This document shows, piece after piece, positions 25,683 to 34,801 of a stretch of 61,200 nucleotides of DNA. The position numbers were made by a program, and so were the translations under genes. The notes under the pieces were generated by a model. It had not been told where the DNA came from. It ran no database searches and saw only the letters and a program-made list of their open reading frames with translations. The DNA comes from Nocardioides sp. (GTDB lineage Bacteria > Actinomycetota > Actinomycetes > Propionibacteriales > Nocardioidaceae). Location of the stretch: positions 1-61,200 of the forward strand of contig NZ_JACIXG010000025.1 of the NCBI RefSeq assembly GCF_014360585.1, written 5' to 3'. Within the stretch, counting starts at the first letter, position 1, and each line of letters starts with the position of its first letter.

Positions 25683-27158
25683 TCAGGTCTCCCAGGACTC
25701 GAGAGTCTTGCGCGCGCCGACCGCGTGCAACGACGCCAGCGCCTCGGCGTACGGCTCGGTGAACTCAGGGGAGTCGATGAGGTCGCCGAAGAGGTCAGGG
25801 TCGCGGAGGAAGGCGAGGGGATCCTCGCGCTGGGCGATCGCGCGGCCCATCACCTCGGACCGACGCCGGTCGACGATGTCGATCGGCGCGCCCTGCTCGT
25901 CGACACCCTCGGCGTAGCGGGCCCAGGAGGCGATGACGAGCGCCGATCGGCGCACGGACCCTCCCGAGGCGAGCTGGGCCGAGACGACGGGTACGAGCCA
26001 CTTGGGGATCCGGTCGGAGCTCTCGGCGCACAGCCGCGCCAGGGTGTCGCGGATGTGGGGGTTGGCGAAGCGGGAGATCAGCTCCCGCTGGTACGCGGCC
26101 AGGTCCACGCCGGGCACCTCCGGCAGCGTCGGGGTGGCCTCCTGCGACATGTAGCCGAGCAGGAAGTCGACGAAGAGCGGGTCGGCGCAGACGTCGTGGG
26201 CATAGCGGTAGCCGGAGAGGTAGCCGAGGTAGCACAGCGCCTGATGGCTGGCGTTCAGCAGCCGCAGCTTCATCAGCTCGTAGGGCTCGACGTCGGGCAC
26301 CATCTCGACCCCGACCTGCTCGAACGGCGGCCGGCCCTGCGGGAAGTGGTCCTCGAGCACCCACTGGGAGAAGGGCTCGCTGACCACCGGCCAGGCGTCC
26401 TGGATCCCGAACCGCCAGCCGACCTCCTCGATGTCGGCATCGGTGGTCGCCGGGGTGATCCGGTCCACCATCGAGCTCGGGAAGGCCACCTCGGCTGCGA
26501 TCCAGTCACCCAGGTCCGGGTCGCGCAAGGATGCAAACGAAGAGAGCATCGCCCGGGCGACCTCCCCGTTGCCGGCGATGTTGTCGCACGACATCACGGT
26601 GAACGGAGCGATCCCGGCGGCGCGACGGCGCGCCAGCGCCTCCACCACGTAACCGAACGCGGTCGTCGGCGCCGCCCCCGGCTGCAGGTCGGCCTGGATC
26701 CCGGGGTCGGAGGCGTCGAAGCCGCCGGTCGCCTGGTTGACGTGGTAGCCGCCCTCGGTGATGGTCAGCGACACGATCCGGATCCGCGGGTCGGTGAGCA
26801 ACGCCAGCACGGCCTCGGGGGAGTCGGGCGCGAAGAGGTAGTCGATGATCGAGCCGATCACCCGCCTGTGCACGTCCCCGTCCGGAGCCCGCTCGAGGAG
26901 CGTGTAGAGGTGGTCCTGGGCGGCGAGCGCGTCCCGCATGCGTACGTCCTGGGGCATCAGCCCCACGCCGACGATGCCCCAGGCGCTGACGCCCGAGGCC
27001 AGCAGGTCGTCGACGTAGCGCGCCTGATGGGCGCGGTGGAAGCCGCCGACCCCGAGATGCACGATCCCGGGCGTGACGGCGGTCCGGTCGTACGCAGGGA
27101 CGGCAACGGCCGCGGAGAGCTCGCCGAGCCTGGCCGTCGTGAGTCGTGCCTCGGTCAT
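25683..27158 (-). CDS. Mannitol dehydrogenase family protein (polyol or sugar-acid oxidoreductase)
   Basis: NAD(P)-dependent long-chain polyol dehydrogenase, 491 residues. The nucleotide-binding segment is GIVHLGVGGFHRAHQARYVDDLL (about 31-53) and the catalytic lysine motif is YELMKLRLLNASHQ. The family includes mannitol 2-dehydrogenase, arabinitol dehydrogenase and fructuronate/altronate oxidoreductases. Being the last gene of the binding-protein/permease operon, and overlapping the permease stop by four bases, it most likely oxidises the imported polyol (mannitol, sorbitol or arabinitol) to a ketose. Exact substrate not decided. Confidence 0.9.
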   Translation of the reverse strand: MTEARLTTARLGELSAAVAVPAYDRTAVTPGIVHLGVGGFHRAHQARYVDDLLASGVSAWGIVGVGLMPQDVRMRDALAAQDHLYTLLERAPDGDVHRRVIGSIIDYLFAPDSPEAVLALLTDPRIRIVSLTITEGGYHVNQATGGFDASDPGIQADLQPGAAPTTAFGYVVEALARRRAAGIAPFTVMSCDNIAGNGEVARAMLSSFASLRDPDLGDWIAAEVAFPSSMVDRITPATTDADIEEVGWRFGIQDAWPVVSEPFSQWVLEDHFPQGRPPFEQVGVEMVPDVEPYELMKLRLLNASHQALCYLGYLSGYRYAHDVCADPLFVDFLLGYMSQEATPTLPEVPGVDLAAYQRELISRFANPHIRDTLARLCAESSDRIPKWLVPVVSAQLASGGSVRRSALVIASWARYAEGVDEQGAPIDIVDRRRSEVMGRAIAQREDPLAFLRDPDLFGDLIDSPEFTEPYAEALASLHAVGARKTLESWET

Positions 27159-27991
27159 TTGACCGCCCCCAGGGAGAGGCCCTGGACGAGCTTGTCCTGG
27201 GCGGCGAAGCCGGCGATGAGCACGGGCAGCGAGATCAGCGTCGCCCCCGCGGCCAGCTCGGCGAGGTAGGCGTGCTCGGTCTGGATCAGGGTGTTCACGT
27301 AGACCGGACCGGTCTGCGCGGCGACGCTGGTGAGCACCTTGGCGTAGAGCTGCTCGTTCCAGGCGAAGATGAAGCAGATCAGCGAGGTCGCCGCGACGCC
27401 AGGCATGGCGATCGGGGCCACGATGCGGGTCAGGATGCGGAAGGTGCTGGCGCCGTCGATCGAGGCCGCCTCGATGATCGCCGTAGGCACCTCGACCAGG
27501 AACGAGCGCATCATCCAGACCGCGATCGGCAGGTTCATCGCGGTGTAGATCAGGATCAGGATGATCACGTTGTCAGGCATGTTGATGACCTTCGTCGTGA
27601 ACAGGTAGAGCGGCAGGATGCCCGCGACCATCGGCAGCATCTTGGTCGAGAGGAAGAAGAACATCGTGTCCGACCATCTCCGCACCGGCTTGATCGCCAG
27701 GGCGTACGCCGCGGGGATGGCCAGGGCGAGCACGAGCAGCGTCGAGATCATGCTGGTGATCACGGAGTTGATCAGCGCCGGCGTGATCGGGTTCGCCGAG
27801 CTGAACAGGCCGGCGTAGTTGTCGAGCGTCAGCGGCGCACCCCAGCTGGGCGGATAGGTCTGGGCGTCCTGCGGTGCGTGCAGCGAGGTCAGGACCATGT
27901 AGAGGATCGGGATCACGAAGATGATGCCGATCAGCCATGCCGCGAGCGGGATGACGATCTTCGCCACCCGGCGCCGGTTCCATGTACGCAT
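27155..27991 (-). CDS. Carbohydrate ABC transporter permease (MalG-type)
   Basis: A 278-residue inner-membrane permease with six predicted helices and the EAA loop EAASIDGASTFRILTRIVAPIAMPG that docks the ATPase. The ATG overlaps the upstream permease stop (ATGA) and its own stop overlaps the dehydrogenase start, so the operon is translationally coupled. It pairs with 27991-28950 and the lipoprotein 28950-30326. No ATPase gene lies nearby. Confidence 0.93.
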   Translation of the reverse strand: MRTWNRRRVAKIVIPLAAWLIGIIFVIPILYMVLTSLHAPQDAQTYPPSWGAPLTLDNYAGLFSSANPITPALINSVITSMISTLLVLALAIPAAYALAIKPVRRWSDTMFFFLSTKMLPMVAGILPLYLFTTKVINMPDNVIILILIYTAMNLPIAVWMMRSFLVEVPTAIIEAASIDGASTFRILTRIVAPIAMPGVAATSLICFIFAWNEQLYAKVLTSVAAQTGPVYVNTLIQTEHAYLAELAAGATLISLPVLIAGFAAQDKLVQGLSLGAVK

Positions 27992-28950
27992 CAGCTCTCC
28001 TCCTCGAGCAGGGACGACACGACGCGCAGCGCGAAGGTCGCGACGATCAGCGATCCGATGACCACGACGACGCCCAGGGCCGAGGCGACGCCGTAGTCCT
28101 TGGCCGAGTAGAACGTCTCGTAGACGGCGAACGGGACGTTGGTGGAGTTCAGGCCGCCGGTCATGCCCAGGACCGAGTCGAAGTTCTGGACGATGAAGAT
28201 CGTGCCGAGGACGATCGAGAGCTCCAGATAGCGGCGTACGTGGGGGAGCGTCATGTGCACGAACGTCTGCCACCCGTTGCAGCCGTCGATGCTCGCCGCC
28301 TCCAGCACCTCCGGATCCTGCGACTGCAGGCCGGCGAGCAGGATCAGCATCATGAACGGCGTCCACTGCCAGATCAGCTCGATCTCGATGGCGAGCTTTG
28401 GATGGTCGGTGAGGAACGCGATGTTCTGAGCGTCTGGGACCCCGAGCTGACCGAGCACCCCGTCGACCAGGCCGAACCCGGTCATCAGGATGCCGTTGCC
28501 CCAGAAGACCGCGGCCGCGATCGGCACGATCAGGAACGGCGCGATCATCATCGTGCGCACCAGGCCGCGGCCGATGAACGCGTGGTTGAGCAGCAGCGCG
28601 ATCCCGAGGGCGAGCAGGGCGCTGACCCCGACGACGACCACGGTCATCTCGATGGTGTTCAGGACGGCCGTGCGGTAGGCCGGCGTCGTGAACACCGTCT
28701 TGAAGTTGTCGAAGCCGGCGAAGCTGCGCTCCGGGGCGTCGGGCTGGGCGCTCCAGCTCATGAACGACATCACCAGCGTCGCGACGAACGGCAGCTGCGT
28801 CACCACGATCAGGAAGATCAGCGCCGGCAGCAGGGGCGCGCGCAGCTTCCAGGACTCGCGGCCCCACTTCTTGTACGCCGTGGGCGGCCGCGCCGCCGTC
28901 GGCTCGGTCGGCTCCGCAGCTGCGGGCGGGGGTGCGGTCACGGCGGCCAT
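27991..28950 (-). CDS. Carbohydrate ABC transporter permease (MalF-type)
   Basis: A 319-residue permease with a Pro/Ala-rich cytoplasmic N-terminus (1-35), about six membrane helices and the EAA loop EAASIDGCNGWQTFVHMTLPHVR. The PALIFLIVVTQLPFVATLVMSFMSW first helix is typical of sugar/polyol permeases of the SmoF type. Coupled by ATGA overlaps to both neighbours. Confidence 0.93.
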   Translation of the reverse strand: MAAVTAPPPAAAEPTEPTAARPPTAYKKWGRESWKLRAPLLPALIFLIVVTQLPFVATLVMSFMSWSAQPDAPERSFAGFDNFKTVFTTPAYRTAVLNTIEMTVVVVGVSALLALGIALLLNHAFIGRGLVRTMMIAPFLIVPIAAAVFWGNGILMTGFGLVDGVLGQLGVPDAQNIAFLTDHPKLAIEIELIWQWTPFMMLILLAGLQSQDPEVLEAASIDGCNGWQTFVHMTLPHVRRYLELSIVLGTIFIVQNFDSVLGMTGGLNSTNVPFAVYETFYSAKDYGVASALGVVVVIGSLIVATFALRVVSSLLEEES

Positions 28951-30326
28951 CACTGCTTCTCCTTCTGGACGTCGCCGTAGGCCTGGGCGAGCGACTGGCA
29001 TCGGTCGAGGGCCGCGTCGGTGGTCTTCGAGCCCGAGATGGCGCTCGAGAGCTGCTTGGCGCACTCGGTGCCGAAGTCGGTGAAGCTCGGGACCCCGACG
29101 AACTGGATGCCGGTGTAGGGCCGCTTCTGGACCCCCGGGTTGTCGGCCTGGGCGTTCTTGATCGCGTTCATGGTGGGCGTCGCGAAGGAGCCGGCCACCT
29201 CGAGGTACTCGGGGTTCTCGTAGGTCGAGGCGCGCTTGCCCGCCGGGACGTTGGTCGGGCCGCCGGTGTCGTTCTCGGTGTCGGTCATCACCAGCTCCTC
29301 GTACTCCTTGCTGGAGGCCCAGGCGACGAACTCCTTGGCGTCCTCCTGGTGGCGCGAGGCCTTCTGGATCGCCCAGGCCCAGGTGTAGAGCCAGCCGGCG
29401 TTCTCGGTCTGGTCGTGCGGGGCGGCGACGTAGCCGACCTTCCCCTTGACCGGCGACTCGGGCGCCTCCAGCGACCCGGCGCCGGAGGTGGCGTCGTACC
29501 ACATCGCGACCTTGCCCTGCTGCATGGCGTTGAGGCACTGCGGGAAGCTGAAGGTCGCCGCACCGGCCTCACCGTGCTCGCGGACCAGGTCGACGTAGAA
29601 GTTGGCGGCCTTCTTGAAGCCACCCTTGTTCACCTGGGCGTTCCAGTCCTCGTCGAACCAGGTGCCGCCCATGGTGTTGACCACGGTCGTGATCGAGGCG
29701 AGGTTGTCGCCCCAGCCGGCCAGGCCGCGCAGGCAGATCCCACGCATGTCCGGCTCGGCCTCGTTGATCGTGGCGGCGAAGCCGGCGACCTGGTCCCAGG
29801 TCGGCTCGGCCGGCATCTCGAGGCCGTGCTTCTCGAAGAGGTCCTTGCGGTACATCAGGAACGACGACTCGCCGTAGAACGGCTGTCCGTAGACCTTGCC
29901 GTTGGCCGAGAGCGCCTCGGTCATGGGGGTGAGGATGTCGTCCTGGTCGAACTCGGGGTCGTTGGCGATGCTCTCCATGTCCGAGATCCAGCCGGCTTCG
30001 GCGTAGTAGGGGATCTCGAAGTTGGACAGCGTCGCCACGTCGTAGATCCCGGACTGGTTGGCGAACTCGGTGCTCGCGGTGTCGCGCATGTCCTGCTCGA
30101 CCTTGACCACGAAGTTCACCTCGATCCCGGTCTCTTTGGTGAAGTGCTCCTCGGTGAGCTCCTGGAGCTCGAGCATCTGTGGGTTGTTGACCATCAGCAC
30201 CGTGATGCTGTGCTCGCCCGCGCTCGTGCCGCCGGCACCGAGCCCGCCCGTCCCGCAGGCGGTCAACAAGACCGTGGCCAGTGAGAGCGCTGTGAGCGCT
30301 GCGGAGGTCCGTCTCCGTGCCCGCAT
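28950..30326 (-). CDS. Solute-binding lipoprotein of sugar/polyol ABC transporter
   Basis: A 458-residue extracellular substrate-binding protein. The signal peptide ends in the lipobox LLTAC with C24 as the lipidated residue. The mature part has the family-1 sugar-binding pattern (SITVLMVNNPQMLELQELT, GIYDVATLSNFEIPYYAEAGWI, KVAMWYDATSGAG). It resembles sorbitol/mannitol-binding proteins. Ribosome site GGAGG 8 nt before the ATG. The 131-nt gap to the regulator gene upstream is the likely promoter/operator region. Confidence 0.93.
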   Translation of the reverse strand: MRARRRTSAALTALSLATVLLTACGTGGLGAGGTSAGEHSITVLMVNNPQMLELQELTEEHFTKETGIEVNFVVKVEQDMRDTASTEFANQSGIYDVATLSNFEIPYYAEAGWISDMESIANDPEFDQDDILTPMTEALSANGKVYGQPFYGESSFLMYRKDLFEKHGLEMPAEPTWDQVAGFAATINEAEPDMRGICLRGLAGWGDNLASITTVVNTMGGTWFDEDWNAQVNKGGFKKAANFYVDLVREHGEAGAATFSFPQCLNAMQQGKVAMWYDATSGAGSLEAPESPVKGKVGYVAAPHDQTENAGWLYTWAWAIQKASRHQEDAKEFVAWASSKEYEELVMTDTENDTGGPTNVPAGKRASTYENPEYLEVAGSFATPTMNAIKNAQADNPGVQKRPYTGIQFVGVPSFTDFGTECAKQLSSAISGSKTTDAALDRCQSLAQAYGDVQKEKQ

Positions 30327-30457
30327 CTGTCTGCCTCCTCGCAGTGTGACTGTCGTCACCGACCACGATGGCGTAGTTTCCGCCGAACCCCCTAGCCCGG
30401 TCGATGTGCCCGGAGCGCCCGGTTGCTGCCCGTTCTCAGGCTCATCTCCCGGGTCTT

Positions 30458-31240
30458 TCAGGCCCGGACGACCCGCGGTCCGAGGGCCGCGAACCGACGT
30501 GCCTCGGTGGCCGAGAGCTCGGTGCCGGTGATGAGGAGCTCGAAGTCGCGTACGCCCGCGAAGCGGCACAGGCTGGAGGCCCCGAACTTCGTGTGGGCGC
30601 CAAAGAAGATCCGGCGGCGGGAGCGTTCGATGGCGGCACGCTTGACCGCGGCCACCGACGGGTCCTGGGTGGTGAGGCCCTGTTCCCTGGAGATCCCGTT
30701 GGCTCCGATGTAGGCCAGGTCGATCACCAGGTCGGCCAGCATCCGGGTCGCCCACTGGTCCACGACGCCGCGGGTGATGGTGCGGACGCGCCCGCCCAGG
30801 ACGATCACGGTGAGGTCCGGGTCGGCGGAGAGTCGCGTGGCCACCGGCAGGGACGGGGTGATGATCGTCGCCGGCCCGTGCCCGAAGAGCTCCTCGGCCA
30901 GGAACTGGGGCATGGTGCCCTCGTCGATGTAGATCGTCTCCGCGCCGCGCCGGTGCTGGAGGGCCGCCCGCGCGATCCGGTGCTTCTCGTCGACGTCGCG
31001 GCCGGCCCGGAACTCGAGCGAGGTCTCGAAGCTGCCGCTCTCCAGGGCGACCGCACCGCCGTAGACCCGCTCCACGACGCCGCGGTCGGCGAGCACCTTG
31101 AGGTCGCGCCGGATCGTCTCGACGCTCACCCCGAGATCGGGGGCGAGCTCGGTGACGGACACCCGCCCGGTCGCGCGTGCGCGCGCCAGGATCTCCTCCT
31201 GCCTGGCCTGGTTCGCGTGCGATGGTTCGGTCGGCGTCAT
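30458..31240 (-). CDS. DeoR/GlpR family transcriptional regulator
   Basis: A 260-residue regulator. The N-terminal winged helix shows the DeoR motif VSVTELAPDLGVSVETIRRDLKVLADRG (about 28-55) and VERVYGGAVA; the C-terminal DeoR sensor domain (about 80-235) has YIDEGTMPQFLAEEL and AYIGANGISREQGLTTQDP, and would sense a phosphorylated sugar. It stands immediately upstream of, and in the same direction as, the polyol transport operon, which it probably represses. A CATGAT box 6 nt before the ATG suggests a leaderless message. Confidence 0.92.
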   Translation of the reverse strand: MTPTEPSHANQARQEEILARARATGRVSVTELAPDLGVSVETIRRDLKVLADRGVVERVYGGAVALESGSFETSLEFRAGRDVDEKHRIARAALQHRRGAETIYIDEGTMPQFLAEELFGHGPATIITPSLPVATRLSADPDLTVIVLGGRVRTITRGVVDQWATRMLADLVIDLAYIGANGISREQGLTTQDPSVAAVKRAAIERSRRRIFFGAHTKFGASSLCRFAGVRDFELLITGTELSATEARRFAALGPRVVRA

Positions 31241-31371
31241 GAGCGCATCATGCCCGCAATCGTGCCCGGTTCGCAGCGGACAGGGCCGAACCGGGCGCCC
31301 GGTTGGCCAGATCCTGGCCCTCGGGTGCACAATGTCCCCGGCATCGTCCAAGCGGACGGTGTCGCGGCGTT

Positions 31372-31400
31372 TTGCGGCTAACTGGCCGCGTACGTAAGAT
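31372..31400 (+). promoter_or_regulatory. Promoter of rplU-rpmA
   Basis: TTGCGG (31372-31377), a 17-nt spacer and TAAGAT (31395-31400). The predicted leader to the rplU GTG is about 120 nt and may hold autoregulatory structure, which I cannot fold reliably. Confidence 0.55.
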
Positions 31401-31526
31401 TGAATCTCGGCGTGCGCAGTGCGCCGTTCCTGCAGGCATCTGCTGGCACCTATCGCTTCGGGGTCCGGTCTGCTTTGCCGCGGGGCGACACAAGACTTTG
31501 AGTTCGGAGCAATGAAGGAGACCGCG

Positions 31527-31829
31527 GTGTACGCGATCGTGAAGGCTGGCAGCAAGCAGCAGAAGGTCGTTGTCGGCGACGTCATCGAGATCGACCGCCT
31601 CGACGGCGAGGCCGGTGCTGCGATCTCGCTGCCCGTGGTCATGCTCGTCGACGGTGAGACCGTCACCACGACCGGCCTCGACAAGGCCTCTGTGGCTGCT
31701 GAGATCGTCGGTGCCTCCAAGGGCCCGAAGATCATCATCCAGAAGTACAAGAACAAGACCGGCTACAAGAAGCGCCAGGGTCACCGTCAGAAGTACACCC
31801 AGGTCAAGGTCACCGCGATCAACGCCTGA
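31527..31829 (+). CDS. rplU: 50S ribosomal protein L21
   Basis: Large-subunit protein that binds 23S rRNA. The 100-residue sequence begins YAIVKAGSKQQKVVVGDVIEIDRL and ends with the basic QKYKNKTGYKKRQGHRQKYT region normal for L21. The GTG at 31527 has GGAG 6 nt upstream and gives family length; the ATG at 31512 is too close behind no ribosome site. First gene of rplU-rpmA, 36 nt before rpmA. Confidence 0.97.
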   Translation: MYAIVKAGSKQQKVVVGDVIEIDRLDGEAGAAISLPVVMLVDGETVTTTGLDKASVAAEIVGASKGPKIIIQKYKNKTGYKKRQGHRQKYTQVKVTAINA

Positions 31830-31865
31830 TTCCGGCGTTCTAGAGACACCTAAAGGACTGAGAAG

Positions 31866-32123
31866 ATGGCACACAAGAAGGGTGCAGCAAGCACCAAGAA
31901 CGGTCGCGACTCCAACGCCCAGCGCCTCGGTGTGAAGCGCTTCGGCGGCCAGGTCGTCGGCGCCGGCGAGATCATCGTCCGCCAGCGTGGCACCCACTTC
32001 CACCCCGGCACCAACGTCGGCCGTGGCGGCGACGACACCCTGTTCGCCCTGCAGCCGGGCGCGGTCGAGTTCGGCAAGCGCCGCGGCCGCCGGGTGATCA
32101 ACATCGTTCCGGGCGACGCCTGA
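31866..32123 (+). CDS. rpmA: 50S ribosomal protein L27
   Basis: Large-subunit protein whose N-terminal tail reaches the peptidyl transferase centre. The 85-residue protein starts [16 protein letters not shown] directly, the form without an N-terminal prepeptide, and includes [23 protein letters not shown] strong terminator follows. Confidence 0.98.
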   Translation: MAHKKGAASTKNGRDSNAQRLGVKRFGGQVVGAGEIIVRQRGTHFHPGTNVGRGGDDTLFALQPGAVEFGKRRGRRVINIVPGDA

Positions 32124-32134
32124 GTAACGCCTTT

Positions 32135-32168
32135 CGAAGGGCCCTCTCCTGCGGGAGAGGGCCCTTCG
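32135..32168 (+). terminator. Terminator after rpmA
   Basis: A 15-bp perfect stem (32135-32149 with 32154-32168) and TGCG loop, 11 nt past the rpmA stop. It isolates rplU-rpmA from obgE. Confidence 0.8.
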
Positions 32169-32196
32169 GCGTCTTCGGGTGTGCCTTGACGAAGGA

Positions 32197-33051
32197 TCAG
32201 AGGTCCGCCGCGCGAGCCGCGATCGCCTCGAAGACGTCCCACGACATCTCCCACTGGGTCCCGGCACGGGGCCAGTGGATCGCGATGTCGGTGATCCCGA
32301 TCTCGGCGTAGGAGCAGGCGAGGTCCTCGAACGCGTCCGCAGACTCGGTCCACGGCTCGTCGGTGAAACCGGACATGAAGAGCTTCGGAATCGCGGCGTA
32401 GTCCCGGCCCGTCTCCTCGCAGGCCGCGCGGAGCATCTCGAGCCGTTGGGCGACGTACGCCTTCGGGTCCTCGCCCTGGGGGTTCGCGATCCAGCCGTCG
32501 CCGACCTCGGCGGCCAGCCGGATCCCGCGGGGGCCGTTGCCGGCCAGCCACAGCGGCGTACGAGGCTGCTGGACCTGGCCGGGCGAGACGGTGACCTCGT
32601 GGGTCTGCCAGTGCTCGCCGTCGATCGTGACCGGTGACTCACGCAGCAGCCGGTCGACGGTGCGGGTCCACTCCGCGAACCGGTCGGCGCGCTCGCGAGG
32701 AGTGAACTCCCGCCCGAGCACATCTCCGTCGGAGGTGTGGTCGTCGCCGCCCGCGCCGATGCCGATCGTCACCCGCCCACCTGAGATGCGGTCCAGGCTG
32801 CGGATCACCGCGGCGGTCGGGATCGGCGTACGGAAGTTGGGGGTGGTCACCAGGGTCCCGAGCCGGATCGTCGAGGTGAGGGCCGCGGCGGCGGCCATCG
32901 ACGTGAACGCCTCCTCCCAGGGGCTGTGCCCACGCCAGGCCAGATGGTCATAGACCCAGGCCGTCTCGAACCCGAGCTGCTCGGCCTGAACCCAACGCTC
33001 GCCCATCGCCGGCCAGTCCTCGATCGGCCACATCACTGTTCCTACTCGCAT
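32197..33051 (-). CDS. LLM-class F420-dependent oxidoreductase
   Basis: A 284-residue luciferase-like (TIM barrel) flavin/F420 enzyme. Marker segments are FETAWVYDHL, TLVTTPNFRTPIPTAAVIRSLDRISGGRVTIGIGAGG (about 67-103) and WLAGNGPRGIRLAAEVGDGWI. Such proteins in actinobacteria usually use F420, though FMN cannot be excluded. It sits on the minus strand between rpmA and obgE, which are usually adjacent, so it looks like an insertion into the ribosomal operon. Substrate unknown. Confidence 0.88.
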   Translation of the reverse strand: MRVGTVMWPIEDWPAMGERWVQAEQLGFETAWVYDHLAWRGHSPWEEAFTSMAAAAALTSTIRLGTLVTTPNFRTPIPTAAVIRSLDRISGGRVTIGIGAGGDDHTSDGDVLGREFTPRERADRFAEWTRTVDRLLRESPVTIDGEHWQTHEVTVSPGQVQQPRTPLWLAGNGPRGIRLAAEVGDGWIANPQGEDPKAYVAQRLEMLRAACEETGRDYAAIPKLFMSGFTDEPWTESADAFEDLACSYAEIGITDIAIHWPRAGTQWEMSWDVFEAIAARAADL

Positions 33052-33128
33052 GGACTCAAACTTAGTGCCGAGTCGGCAGGTCCGCGGGTTGGCCGATCGC
33101 GGATAGCGACTGTGGGGCTTGCCGTCGG

Positions 33129-33134
33129 TAGGCT
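33129..33134 (+). promoter_or_regulatory. Predicted -10 box for leaderless obgE
   Basis: TAGGCT ends 6 nt before the ATG. The intervening GGAGGC is too close to the start to act as a normal ribosome site. Confidence 0.5.
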
Positions 33135-33140
33135 GGAGGC

Positions 33141-34703
33141 ATGGCTGTACCCACTTTTGTCGACCGTGTCACCCTCCACGTCGAGGCCGGTCGCGGCGGG
33201 CACGGGGTGGCGTCGGTGCACCGCGAGAAGTTCAAGCCGCTGGGCGGTCCTGACGGCGGCAACGGTGGCACCGGCGGGTCGATCATCCTGCGCGTCGATC
33301 CCGATGTGACCACGTTGATCGACTACCACCACAGTCCCAAGCGCAAGGCCGCCAACGGGGGCCAGGCTGCGGGCGACTTCAAGAACGGCGCCCGCGGCGA
33401 GGACATGGTGCTCACCGTTCCTGACGGCACGGTTGTGACCGACCCGCAGGGCAACGTGCTCGCCGACCTGGTGGGCCCGGGTTCCGAGCTGGTCCTGGCC
33501 GAGGGTGGGCGTGGTGGGCTCGGCAACGCGGCCCTTGCCTCCTCCAAGCGCAAGGCACCGGGGTTCGCGCTCCTCGGCGAGCCGGGCGAGGCGCGGGAGA
33601 TCGGCCTGGAGCTCAAGGTCGTCGCCGACATCGGCCTGGTCGGCTTCCCCAGCGCCGGTAAGTCGTCGCTGATCGCGGCGATCTCGCGGGCCCGGCCGAA
33701 GATCGCCGACTATCCGTTCACCACCCTGGTGCCGAACCTCGGCGTCGTGAAGGGCGGCGACATCACCTTCACCGTCGCCGACGTGCCGGGTCTGATCGAG
33801 GGGGCTGCTGACGGTCGAGGCCTCGGCCACGAGTTCCTGCGCCACATCGAGCGCTGTGCCGCGCTCGTCCACGTCATCGACACCGCGAGCATCGAGCCGG
33901 GCCGCAACCCGATCGACGACCTCGACGTCATCGAGAACGAGCTCTCCCGTCATGGCGGCCTCGAGGACCGGCCGCGGCTGGTCGCGCTCAACAAGGTCGA
34001 CGTCCCGGACGGTCGCGCGATCGCCGAGATGACCATCGACGAGTTCGAGAAGCGGGGGATGAAGGTCTTCGAGATCTCAGCCGCCTCCGGCGAGGGCACC
34101 CAGCAGCTGATCTACGCGATGGCCGAGATCGTTGCGGCCTCCCGCAAGGACGTCCCTGCGGCAGCACCGACCCGGATCGTGCTGCGCCCCGAAGGTGTGG
34201 AGGGCAAGAACGGCTTCACGGTCAAGGTCTCGAAGAACGGCGAATACCTCGTCCGCGGCCCGCAGCCCGAGCGCTGGGTGCGCCAGACCGACTTCGAGAA
34301 TGAGGAGGCCGTCGGCTACCTCGCCGACCGCCTCAACCGGCTCGGCGTCGAGAAGCGCCTGGTCGAGCTCGGGGCCGTGGAGGGCGACACCGTCATCATC
34401 GGCGACCCGGCCAACTCGGTCGTCTTCGACTTCCGCCCCTCGATCGACACCGGCGCCGAGATGCTCGGCCGCCGTGGCGAGGACCAGCGCTTCTACGAGG
34501 AGCGGCCCGCCGCCTCCCGGCGACGCGAGATCGACGCCGGGATGGAGACCAAGGAAGAGTACGAAGCCCGCGCCGACATCGCTCGGCGGCTGCGTGACGG
34601 CGCCGGCCCGGTCTCGTACGAGATCGGCGGCGAGGACGACCCGGACAGCGACTGGGCCGAGAACGACCCGTCGGCGGACTCGGAACAGCGCTCGGGGGAG
34701 TAG
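33141..34703 (+). CDS. obgE: GTPase ObgE/CgtA
   Basis: Essential ribosome-assembly and stringent-response GTPase. The 520-residue protein has the glycine-rich Obg domain (about 1-158), the G domain with GFPSAGKSS (P-loop, about 169-177), DVPGLIEGA and NKVD, and the OCT domain (about 345-425). An extra charged tail (about 430-520) rich in Arg, Glu and Asp exceeds the usual length. The ATG is fixed by the family N-terminus [17 protein letters not shown]. Confidence 0.97.
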   Translation: MAVPTFVDRVTLHVEAGRGGHGVASVHREKFKPLGGPDGGNGGTGGSIILRVDPDVTTLIDYHHSPKRKAANGGQAAGDFKNGARGEDMVLTVPDGTVVTDPQGNVLADLVGPGSELVLAEGGRGGLGNAALASSKRKAPGFALLGEPGEAREIGLELKVVADIGLVGFPSAGKSSLIAAISRARPKIADYPFTTLVPNLGVVKGGDITFTVADVPGLIEGAADGRGLGHEFLRHIERCAALVHVIDTASIEPGRNPIDDLDVIENELSRHGGLEDRPRLVALNKVDVPDGRAIAEMTIDEFEKRGMKVFEISAASGEGTQQLIYAMAEIVAASRKDVPAAAPTRIVLRPEGVEGKNGFTVKVSKNGEYLVRGPQPERWVRQTDFENEEAVGYLADRLNRLGVEKRLVELGAVEGDTVIIGDPANSVVFDFRPSIDTGAEMLGRRGEDQRFYEERPAASRRREIDAGMETKEEYEARADIARRLRDGAGPVSYEIGGEDDPDSDWAENDPSADSEQRSGE

Positions 34704-34801
34704 CGGCTCCGCCCGACCGGCGGAAACCTGCGGAGCGATCGGCTTCGGCGCCGGTAGGATCCGGCGCAGCAGGAGCACAGGCTGACGTACGAGGGGGATC
34801 G

